Below, one piece after another: positions 1 to 9,742 of a DNA stretch of 64,000 nt. A model generated the notes under the pieces. That model did not search any database and had not been told where the DNA came from. It saw only the letters and a list, made by a program, of their open reading frames with translations. Position 1 is the first letter of the stretch; each line of letters opens with the position of its first letter. The DNA comes from Dioscorea cayenensis subsp. rotundata (Eukaryota > Streptophyta > Magnoliopsida > Dioscoreales > Dioscoreaceae), in contig NC_052489.1 of assembly GCF_009730915.1 (NCBI RefSeq), positions 26,529,916-26,593,915 on the forward strand. Reading direction: 5' to 3'. The position numbers were made by a program, and so were the translations under genes.

Positions 1-71
1 AGGTGCTAATAATATCTCTACAGAATCCTCTGTAATTTTTCTTTTTCTATTTTTTTCACCTATTCGTTTAG

Positions 72-327
72 GGCTGTCGATCGACTCCTGAAGATTGTTA
101 GAACTCCACACCCTGTACCTGAGGTATGTAGGAAAGCAGCGATGATATTGGAGAGCCTGGTTTCTGAACCTCAAAATAGGCCTGCCCTTTTGGCTCATGA
201 AAGCACCTTCGCAGAGATACTCCTTTCAGATGGAAAATATTCTGAGATATTTGCTCGGATATTGTATGAGCTGACTTCAAGACCCAATAGCAAGGTTGCG
301 ATCACTCGGGGTGTATGGGGCATGTGA
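72..327 (+). CDS. LFR: Last exon of an armadillo-repeat protein, probably SWI/SNF subunit LFR
   Basis: A splice acceptor at 70-71 opens a frame beginning AVDRLLKIVRT and closing with ITRGVWGM and a TGA at 325-327. Only about 84 C-terminal residues are in the window. They read as a helical repeat (RKAAMILESLVSEPQ, FARILYELTSRP), as expected for the end of an armadillo/HEAT fold. The closing motif and repeat sequence fit my memory of plant LFR (LEAF AND FLOWER RELATED), an ARM-repeat subunit of plant SWI/SNF remodelling complexes in the nucleus. The family call rests on this one exon; another ARM-repeat protein is possible. The rest of the gene lies upstream of the window. Confidence 0.6.
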
Positions 328-1465
328 GGATCTCAGAACTTACTTGTAGGCTTTGCCTTCTATGACTATGAGTGCTCGAATCCATCCACTAGTGCATGTG
401 GAGTGTTTTCAAGTAGTTCAGATCGGACTTGTACCTAACATGCGGAACTCTACCATAGTTTATCTCATAAACGACTATGTTGCATTTGACGACCTTGTGA
501 TGGATGAAGTGGTTAAAAATCAAATTAGGGACGTTTATTATAAATCACTTGTGTTTCTTGAGTAGCTAATCAATCATCTGCCTTTATGGTTTACCTGACT
601 GTCTTTGTAGCTGATTGATGTATCATTGAGGGGGTTGTGCTTTACTGGAATGTGTTTTCGGTTTTAAAGTTCTACTGAGGACATTGTTGTAACCGATTAG
701 AAACTATTAAAAATACAAGGTTGCTCTTCTCATTTATCTTTTATGTACTTTAATGGAATGTGTTTTATTTCTCTTATTTAGTTCTATTTAGAGCATTGTT
801 ATTTTATTGCTATTATTTAGTTCTACTTGGAGCATTGTTGTAACTGATTATAAACTGACAAAAATACAAGGTAGGCCTTGATTTTATCTTGTGTGTATGT
901 CTGGTTTGTTTGTGGTTGTCATGGCAACGTTTATATTAATATGACCAGAGGAAAATATATGTCCTTTTATATTTAAATGTATTTTTTTTTTCTTTATAAT
1001 TTTCAAGCTAAACTAATGCTTGAGACATGATTAAAAATACAATAATAAGGAAAAAGTATTCAATCATTCACAGAAGAATTAAAAATTCATTCTATATTCT
1101 TCGTCAGATCCAGGTACAGCTTCAAAGCTGAAACCCATGAAACTATAAAATACCTGAATTAAATTTAAACTTTAATTTAACTTTGTGACAACCAAACACC
1201 ATGATTTACAAATAACAGAGAATCCAACAAACAGAAAAATAAAAAATGAAAAAAAAAAATAAAAATAAAAAGCAATCAATTTGAGACTCTACTGCCTTAT
1301 CCTCCTTTTCTAATAAGAACAAACCCTTCATTATCACAGAAAAAGAGCAAAAAACAACTAAAATATCTCCAGCTATGAGATCAATACATAGTGCCTCCAC
1401 CCTTCTCAGCAACACAAAGCTCACCCTTTCCATCTAAATAGCTTCTTCACCTGCAGTAACACCCA
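328..1465. other. 3' UTR and intergenic spacer with a short degenerate duplication
   Basis: AT-rich DNA with no supportable gene. About 668-721 and 821-871 are related: both run from TTCTAC through CATTGTTGTAAC to AAAAATACAAGG, about 150 bp apart. A weaker third piece lies near 779-810. This looks like an old local duplication in or just after the 3' UTR of the upstream gene. Confidence 0.6.
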
Positions 1466-3896
1466 ATGGCCATACGTGCATGCTCCTTAAACAACTCAAC
1501 TTCAACCACTCTATTCTCAAATCACCATGCTCTTCCATCAAAACCTTGTGTTCAAATCCCATCATACTCCACACTTCCCTCTTCATGTGTCATTAAACAT
1601 AACATTAGTCATTTGACAGTGTCTGAGAACTCTCTGATAATTGCAGCCATGGCCGAGGCTATCACTCTCGCAAATGCAGCAGCCCAGGCTGCAAATGATG
1701 CTGTCTCATTGGCCATGGCACTCAGTGAGACTATATCCATGCAAACCAAAGAGGACAAGGATTTCTGGGAAGAACAAGATTTGGTAACACGGAGAAGAAG
1801 GCGAAGGAGGAAGAGCAGCAGAGAGGATGAATTTGGAGACTGGGATTCATGCAGAGACTTGATGGAAGGTGGTGTTGCATGGTCAGAGCGATCCAGATAT
1901 CTAACACGCCGTCAAGAGGGTGAATTCTCCGGCTACATCAAGGTAAAGTTCAAGCCTGTTAACAAAAGAAAAGCAATATATGTACTTGTTAATCATTTGC
2001 TCTGGTCTATTCAGTTCTTTGTTTTCAATCAATTCAAACTTATACAAGATTATGGTGTAGATTAGTACAATTATAACATGCCAGAAACTCAAATAAAATC
2101 TTGAAGTTAAATTAACCATGCATAGGAATGGTAATAAGATGAGCATTCTTGAAGTTAAATTAACCATGCATAGGAATGGTAATAAGATGAGCATTCCAAG
2201 TGGGCTTAATTTATCATCATATACTAAGATATGAATGATACTTTTATAGCTATGTTAGCTGCATGTCAAACTGATATAACACCAACATCATTTTTTGATA
2301 TATTATAAACTTTGCTGATAATAATTGTTCTGACATACCTGAGAAAATGGATGACAATAGGAAGGAACCATGCTTGAAGCTGCATCAACTGGTTGTAGGA
2401 CAAAGAAAAGATCTGATGAAAAGGTGTTGCTGAGAGCTCGAGAGTGCAGAGAAAGGATCACCCTCAGCTACAAAAGGCTTGTGGCTTCCATTGCAACGCC
2501 ATACCAGGGCAAAGGATTGAGCTTCCAGGACCTCATCCAGGTTCACCTCATGCTCCTTTTAATTCTCAGGTAGGCTAATTGGATCCAGGTGAACCTTAAA
2601 AGCAGCCCTTGATAAATGCCAAACCAGACAAAAACTTTTCCTTTAAAAACCATCATAACTGAAATAACTAAAATTTAAAATCTCTCTGTGAAAAGAGTAA
2701 CTAAGGAACTAAACTTTTACTAGCAAATCCATTGGTGATCGACAATTAGGAATTATAAAATATAAACCTCTTTTGATGAAAGAAATATATTCACCCCAGA
2801 AATACAGATAAATATTTGCAACTAAGTCCGTGCTATAAAGTGTTAACAAAATGAGAATACATCCTAAAGACATAAATAAATAGTTGATCAAAATCATCAC
2901 AACTTGTGACTAAGGAAATTAGAGCAAATGAAACCATTTGACAGTACCCATATCAGTAAGTACAAATTTAGGTTCAACATGCAACGAAGTGCCCAAAGCA
3001 TTTGTTTCCAGTAGTGCTTTAATTTGTAAAATCGGTCTTGTATATTTTTCCTGGTAAATTTTCAGGAAGGCAGCATAGGGCTTCTCAAAGGTGTACAGAA
3101 GTTTGACGCCAAGAGAGGAAACAAGCTCTCGACATATCTTTATTGGTGGATCAAACAAGCAATTATTAAAGCTATAGCTAAAAAATCAAGACTTGTGAGA
3201 CAACCGGTGTGGGTTTATAACTTTCAACTCAGTTTAGCAAGTCATACATCAGTGTAATGCATAACGATTTATGTTTTAATAAATTAGTAACTAAAACCTG
3301 TATATGGTCATTTTGCAGGGAAGCATGAGTGCAGTAGCAAAGAAAGTTGCCAATGCTACCTCGTTATTACACCGGCAATTAGGAAGATGGCCTACTTACC
3401 AGGAAATTGCAGACCATACAGCCTTAAGTGCTTCCAGGGTCAAGCTTGTAAGTGATAGAAGCAAGCATCCAATTTCAATCAATCGACCTGCAAAAAACCA
3501 AGAACTAATACTCGAGGTAATATTTAACAGGATATAGTGCAGTTTTGTTTGTGCAAAGAAAAGAATGAATATTTTCTCCACCTCTCCTGTGATACTGGTC
3601 TGGGATGCATGCAGGATGTTATTCCAGGACCAGATGAAACAAGACCAGAAGTTATTGTCGGTAAACAACTGATGCTACAAGACATGGAGAAGCTTCTTAC
3701 AACATTGAGTGCAAGAGAAGAATACATTATAAGACTGCATTATGGACTTGCTGGTGAGAGGATTCACTCATGTGAGGAGATTGGTAGATTATTGAACCTT
3801 TCTAGGGAAAGAATTCGACAGATTCACCGTGCTGCACTAACAAGGCTTAGAGAAGAAGAGGATTTAATAGAGAGCTTAAGGCAAAATTTGACATGA
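1466..3896 (+). CDS. SIG4: Plastid RNA polymerase sigma factor, SIG4-like
   Basis: A sigma-70 family protein that would direct the bacterial-type plastid RNA polymerase (PEP) to promoters. Exons 1466-1942, 2361-2540, 3066-3206, 3319-3516 and 3615-3896 all join in phase 0 and give 425 residues. Residues 1-60 are Ser/Thr-rich, like a transit peptide, and an Arg-rich stretch follows near 110. Exon 2 holds region 2.1-2.2 ([20 protein letters not shown]). Exon 3 holds 2.3-2.4 with [18 protein letters not shown], the -10 melting and recognition helix. Exon 4 is region 3, and exon 5 is region 4 with the -35 helix-turn-helix ([19 protein letters not shown]). The stretch between 1.2 and 2.1 is shorter than I recall in SIG1-3. 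The length is close to Arabidopsis SIG4 (about 419); family certain, paralogue less so. Confidence 0.85.
2100..2195. repeat. Perfect 48-bp tandem duplication
   Basis: Two identical 48-bp units, 2100-2147 and 2148-2195, each starting CTTGAAGTTAAATTAACC, lie in intron 1 of the sigma factor gene. Identity of the two copies implies a recent duplication. Confidence 0.95.
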
Positions 3897-5250
3897 AATT
3901 ATAAAATGTGGCAATCCTACAAGTGATGATTATTTTCTTATTAGTGTCAAATTTGGCTGATTTGTAAAAAGTAACTTGTATAGATTTGAGGACCATGAAA
4001 CAAAGGTAAATCTTAAATAATACAACAAAGTTTCATTACTCAATATCTACCAATGTACACAAGCAATTATTCAGATTCAGAATAACTGATACACTAAAGC
4101 AGAGTTGTTGCCTCTAATTTTCTGGTACTTCTAATAGGGAGAAGAAGGCTTAATAAGCAAACAGAAATTTGCAGAGAATCAGAATATCCATTTGAAAGGA
4201 ATCGGAAATTGAGCTAATATTCATTTAGCTAAGGCTTTAGAAAGAATGGATCATTAGCCTTCTTACACAGAGTAAACTTGATCCTACCTGTACAATGAAT
4301 GCACAGGTAAGTACAGGCAAAGAAAGAAAGTTTGCATGCTTATGGCCAACAGTCAGCAGTTTTTAATCTTTGGGCAACAACTGAAGCATCCAAGACAAAT
4401 TATTAAAATGATATTGTCCTCTCTAAAATACCTAGATGCAGAATCATAGTTGTGCCTCCATAAAGTTCTGTGGCCATTTGAAGACAAATTAAGAAAAAGA
4501 TGTCCTTGCTAAAATAGCTATACTATACACGATGATAGCAGTGCCTCCATAAAGGCCTATGTGGCTATGGTTTGAAAAGATGTTATCCCATTAAGCCAAT
4601 ACTCCTGTCATGTGCCAGCAATGTACCACATTAGGCTATAAAATTTTAAATAGGCATCATAAAACAATAAACTATAGAATCTTTATCATATAAAAATTAT
4701 AGATTGACTTATACGTGAGGCATTGTAACTCATAAATTCTATGTAAATTATAAATAATAAAAAAAAACCATAAAATGTGTAAAAAGGCGTTTTTATAATA
4801 CAGTTCAGTAATACTATTCACATATCGAAATGTATTGTTTGTTGATCTTGATGTGAGTCCTTTATAGAAAAAACAATGTTTTCACCTCAGGTTGCAAAAT
4901 AGAGGAAATTTATCATTAAGAGATCGTTAAGTCACCGTAACAAGTTCCTTTGTCAGTTTGTGTCAGTCCCTCTGACAACGCGTGTTTTTATTTAAAAAAA
5001 ACTTGCAGACAATAAAAAAAGCTTGCTTGAAACCTAGTGGCACATATAATTCCAAAGTAATCAAGAGTATCTCGTCTTGATGTTTTACAAATATAATAGA
5101 ATTAGAGCTCCAAAGTGATAAACCCAACTTGTACTCCATTTGTATTAAACTCAGCAGAAATTCACTGGGCTTGTGTTTAACTTTTATAACTTCGGCAATA
5201 ATTTGTCACCTGAGCTTTTGGTATTGGTTACTTAGCGTGATGGACACTGC
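3897..5250. other. Spacer between convergent sigma factor and GIY-YIG genes
   Basis: The two genes converge here, so this holds both 3' UTRs. I see no further exon, RNA gene or clear repeat. There are AT-rich patches around 4620-4830. Confidence 0.5.
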
Positions 5251-7775
5251 TCAAGAGGAGTTGGACTGCCACTCGATTTGCAAGTAACTGCAATCAAATG
5301 ATGCTTTAAGCTTACTAAGAGCTGTTTCCCGATGTTGTAATAAAAAATTTAGGGACCGCTCTTCCCTGCTCTTTTTCCTTGGCATCCTTCGAGAGATGAT
5401 CTTCCATTTTGATTCAAACTTACAAGCTATAAATAGATAAGATCTGTATCAATAGCCAAATTTACTTGGGGAACTACATAAAGAAAGTCTGCAATCAGAC
5501 CGAGATAAAAAGCAACTAGGCTATGAGGTTTACGTAATATACTAAAAACAAAGGCATCCACATGTATGGCGTTAGCAATTAACTGTTTGGGCATGACTGA
5601 CATGATGGTGCAACACAATCACAAAGACCAGATTAGTTTTACTAGGGCACTGATATGCCATCAAATGTCCAAATCCTAGAAAAATGCCACTGAAATATAA
5701 AAAGAAAATCATATTGACACTGTTATTGGTTGTTTGTTTCTGATTAGTAATAATTAGTCTATTTGTGACGATGGGTACCAACATATTAGGAAGCCATGCA
5801 TCAAAATTTCTTAAGGAGAAGTTCAGCAGTGTACAAAGGCCCTAACACCGTCAATGATGAGTTGTTTCTAGGTGGTTATGGCTAGTTTATAGGCCTAGTG
5901 ATGACAGATGGCAACACATTGTGAAGCAACAGTTAAGCTGCATTGTCCAGCAGTCCAGAAATGTTTGGTGGTTTTATCACAAAAGCAATGTAACTCATAT
6001 ATTATAGCACATAGTAGTTCTCGCGCCAGAGAGCAGACAAGATGTGCAAGAAGTAACGAGCTTTTTTTTTTTTCTCATAGTTTTTTCAAATAAAAGGCAG
6101 CAATGGACGGTTTACTTAAAAGTGCTAAGCTGGTCCTTTCATGTTACAAAAGGATAAAACTGAATACACCACATATGAATACCTTCACTTCGATTCCTGA
6201 AACCTCGAATAATGCATGCAAGCGTCCAAGGCCTTCCTGCAGATGATGCTTTAGCCCCGCTCCTGAGTTCACCATTATGCTGCTTTAAACTACAAAAAAA
6301 AAATATTCATGAAGGAAAAGTTCAAGCAATTTTAAAAGAGAGAAACAAAATGCATAAAGGAATAGGTAAACTCATTACACAAGGACAAGAAATCTGTAGT
6401 AAATATGAAATAAGTGACTGATTATAGCTAAGGATAACAGATTGCATCTTCAGTGAGCATATTTGTGCTGCTAAAGAAAGAATACACGGAATTCTAAGAC
6501 ATACCACACTGTTGCCCTGGGTGTTATATAAATTTTCCAAAAATAAAAAATAAAATAAATCTTTGGAAAAAAAATATATTAATTTTAAAATTAACTTTTT
6601 AAGATAACTTTAATGCATTGTCATAACTTCTTCAACTCTTCTAGTTTAAATGAGTTTTTAAAAAGCATAAAGTGTGAAAATTTGTTTCTCGATTAATAGA
6701 CATTGTATCTCAAAAATATTTTTTTCTCAGGACCATTTGCACTTAGTCATAGGAATAATATTTAAAATACAACTTCTTTAAAAGTGTCTTACGTACACCT
6801 TTTAATTGGGATGTTCACAATGCTAAGAAATAAATTATTCACCAAATTAAAGACTAACGCCTTCATTGTTCATGAAGAGGAAGATCTTTATTCTCTCACT
6901 CAAACATCAAAAATGGAATGCATCATGATGAAAAGTGCCTCAATTCAGATGTTCCACCGCCATTTGCAAATGATTTTGTCCAGAACAGCCACTGTTCTTT
7001 TAGCTAGAAGTACATGAATAAATCCAACGGCTGTTCATAAAAATTCCGACAACCAAAGTCCTGACTCCACTACTAGCTAGTGGCTGACAAAACATGAATC
7101 TTTGTAAAGGTTCCTCAAGACACCCGAGAGCATTTGACATACTAAATTATTTCTAAGTTTTTTTTTTAACAAATGACAACAAGCACTCTCAAAACGATCC
7201 ACCCCTAAGAAATGTACAATGAAACAATAAAGACTTGTTAAGTGGACCTATTGAACCCCAATATACAGTGAATTAACAATGCTTTTTTCAGGATTTTAAA
7301 CTCATGCCTGCCCAATCACAGCAAAGTTATCTCACCACTAGAGCATGCTAATGTTGGAGGTTGGAAAAATAATTAAATAACAAAAAACAGATTATTTCAA
7401 CCAGTGCACTGTTCATCGCATTGCATAGATTGATTGATTCTATGATTGCTCAAGCTCGAACCCTAATAAGTTTACTGCGCTACATACAATGCAATCTAAT
7501 CAAACCCTCCCAAATCATTCTATCATGGAGCCAAAGAATGCATCATAAAGCAGTAAGAAGAGAGGAAATTGGAAGTACCGGCGCTCAAAATTGGTGGTGA
7601 CGCCGACATAGGTCCGTGGCAGCCGGGACGAGACGATCAGATAGACGGACCACGCCGAGGCTCTCCGCTTCGAACTGGAAACCACTCTGGATGAGGTGCC
7701 CGATGGAATTGAGCGGTGATTCTTGCGAGATTGGAACCTCTTCGATAGCACCGTCATCTCTTCTCCGATGAACAC
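5251..7775 (-). CDS. Short GIY-YIG endonuclease, SLX1-like single-domain protein
   Basis: Three minus-strand exons, 7775-7579, 6289-6183 and 5426-5251, join in phase and give 159 residues. The nuclease motifs are clear: VYLI and YVGV for GIY-YIG, RRLKQHNGEL with the catalytic Arg, then a Glu in KFESKWK that should hold the metal ion. SAGRPW and RGFRNRS are further family signatures. GIY-YIG proteins of this group cut branched DNA; SLX1 does so with SLX4. Here the protein stops soon after the nuclease domain, so it lacks the C-terminal RING-like zinc finger of full-length SLX1. I read it as the short plant SLX1-like type. Upstream ATG codons lie in another frame (see the overlapping frame at 7585-7854). 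Substrate and location in the cell are unknown. Confidence 0.85.
7160..7345 (-). repeat. Candidate tRNA-derived SINE remnant
   Basis: Read on the minus strand, this begins with a box-A-like CTCTAGTGGTGAGATAA, has a box-B-like GAGTTTAAAATCC about 40 nt later, and ends GTGCTTGTTGTC followed by T and A runs. That layout is typical of plant SINEs. Intron 1 of the GIY-YIG gene carries it. Ends are approximate. Confidence 0.4.
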
Positions 7776-7854
7776 CTTCGATCGGAGATGAAGCCAAACT
7801 CTCCGGAGTCCTGAGATCCGCCATTGACGATGAGAACGGTGCTTTGTAACACAT
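7585..7854 (-). other. Long overlapping upstream reading frame on the GIY-YIG first exon
   Basis: An open frame starting MCYKAPF, with a second Met at 7824 (MADLRTPES), overlaps nearly the whole coding part of exon 1 in another frame. Its ATGs come before the nuclease ATG at 7775. If the transcript starts upstream of 7824, this frame would lower translation of the nuclease. It may also be chance in GC-rich DNA. Confidence 0.35.
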
Positions 7855-9480
7855 TTTTATTTTGTGAAAATTACTTTAAGCCCCTTCAAAAAGATAGTAA
7901 TTAAAATCACAAATTAGAATTATTTACTTAAATTGTTATTTTAATAAACTTCTATTTATATATTATATATTCATATAATTTTACAAATTCTTAAGTTTCC
8001 GAAATAATGTAGAAAGAGCTTTGAAGTTTGAATCATTGTTATTTGACTCAAATTTGTTTAAAAAAAATCAAAACAATTTTAAATTGTTTATTGGACGAAA
8101 CAAAATAAAATAAAAGTATGAATTGTTTATATATATATATATATTGTTTTTTTTAAAAAAAAAATTCTGAGAAAAACGACAAGTATCAGAACCTAGGGAC
8201 GTGCACGTGTGGGGAGCAAGGCTCAACGCCGACTCACGTGCCCTCACCTTGCGCAAAACATGATGTTTGATCCTTGGTTTTTTTTTATATTTAACTTTAA
8301 ATGTGTAATAATTTTAATTAAATCTTTCCAAAGAAGAAGCATTTCATTTGTCTCATGAGAATATGCTTTACGTCCCCTTCTTTATTGAGTTATTCACATT
8401 ACACATTTAAATATTTTTATTATAACTTTGACACCCTTGTATTTTTAGTGTATTAATTTTTCAGAAATATGGATAAATTATTTCACATATAGTTTTATTA
8501 TTTTATTTTAATTATGTATTAAAAGAGAATTAATGTTTTACCATTTGGTTATTGAAGCGATTCTAATGTATCTTATTATATTAATAATATTAAAAATAAA
8601 TAAATAAACTGTTTTATTTTATTAAAAAAATATTTTTTAGAGAACTAAAAAAATTTAAAAGAAGTCACCCAACAAAATATTAGCATGTTCATAATCAGCT
8701 AATCTCAAAGCCATGAGATTTCCCATTAAACAGTGATAACTTACTAACCATATTTAAAATAAGATTTCCAATTAAAGCTAACTAAGTCCATAGTCTCGGT
8801 AGCCAAGCAAATGCATAGTTTTTAATAAAATATATATACATAATATATAATTTGCTCTCTTCGATTTTTTTTTACTTGTTTTATTTTAAAGGTTTTTTTT
8901 ATTTGTTCATTTAAAATTTTAAAAAAAATAATAAATATTATTTTCTAAATTTACCTTTTATATTTAATATATATTTATAATTTTTAAAAATAATATTTAA
9001 TAATATATTTTATTAAATTATATTTTAAATAACGATTATATAGAAAAATCAATACAATTTTTTATAAATTATAAATTAATTTTAATTAATTTGTTTAATT
9101 TATGTAAATTAATTGGAATAAATAAGTAGTAAATGTTTTAAAAATTATTTAATTCAAATAACAAACAACTTAATTATAGAACTTAAATTAAAACTTGTAG
9201 AATTGAAAAAAACAATTTGTCTTTATTTGCAAAAGTCAAAAATCACATTTTAAATATTGCTCTTTTAGTTCTTTTTTATCTGTCATAAACTCATGTTTTT
9301 ATTTATCTGTTATTTTTGAATATTAAAAAATATTTATTATTATTTTTTAAAATTATTCTAATATTCTGTTTAATTTTTTTTATTAAAATTTAATATAAAA
9401 AAAAATTTAAAAACTATAAATTAGAGGTAATTTTATAAAAATAACTAATTTTTTATTAAATTATGTGAATCACTGTAAAA
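7855..9480. other. AT-rich intergenic spacer, divergent promoter region
   Basis: Lies between the divergent GIY-YIG gene and CTU2. It is very AT-rich, with a TA run at about 8127-8146 and one SINE-like copy (8155-8255). I see no gene in it. Confidence 0.6.
8155..8255 (-). repeat. Dispersed repeat, copy 1 (SINE-like)
   Basis: About 70 bp here (8179-8250) matches 19103-19174 closely; both share GGGAGCAAGGCTCAACGCC. In minus orientation it contains a box-B-like GGTTCTGATAC and ends ACTTGTCG before a T/A-rich tail. I infer a short interspersed element. CACGTG motifs occur inside this copy. Confidence 0.5.
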
Positions 9481-9742
9481 TTGACGACAGGAGGAGGGAA
9501 TATTTAATAAATACTCCATGAAACCCTATTAACTATTTTCTCGCCACCGCTTCCTCTTCCCGGCGTCGCCACATCGCGCCCCCCTCTCTCTCTCTCTCGG
9601 CGGTCTACTCTTTGCGCCTCACTTTGGCGGTGCCGCCTCCCTCCTCGTTTTAGAGTCATCACCGTCGCCGTCACCGTCTCCGGCTCATCTTTCTCGTTCG
9701 CTAGGTTGCCTCGCTACCCATCGGCAAGCAAAAAACGAAGCC
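9481..9742 (+). promoter_or_regulatory. CTU2 promoter and 5' leader
   Basis: Composition changes sharply from AT-rich to GC-rich at about 9535. A CT run at about 9582-9597 and pyrimidine-rich sequence precede the ATG at 9743, as is common in plant 5' leaders. No TATA box was identified with confidence. Confidence 0.45.

Noticed and set aside
353-565. 70-residue plus-strand open frame after the LFR stop
   Set aside because: Lies in the 3' UTR, starts after the real stop and resembles nothing known.
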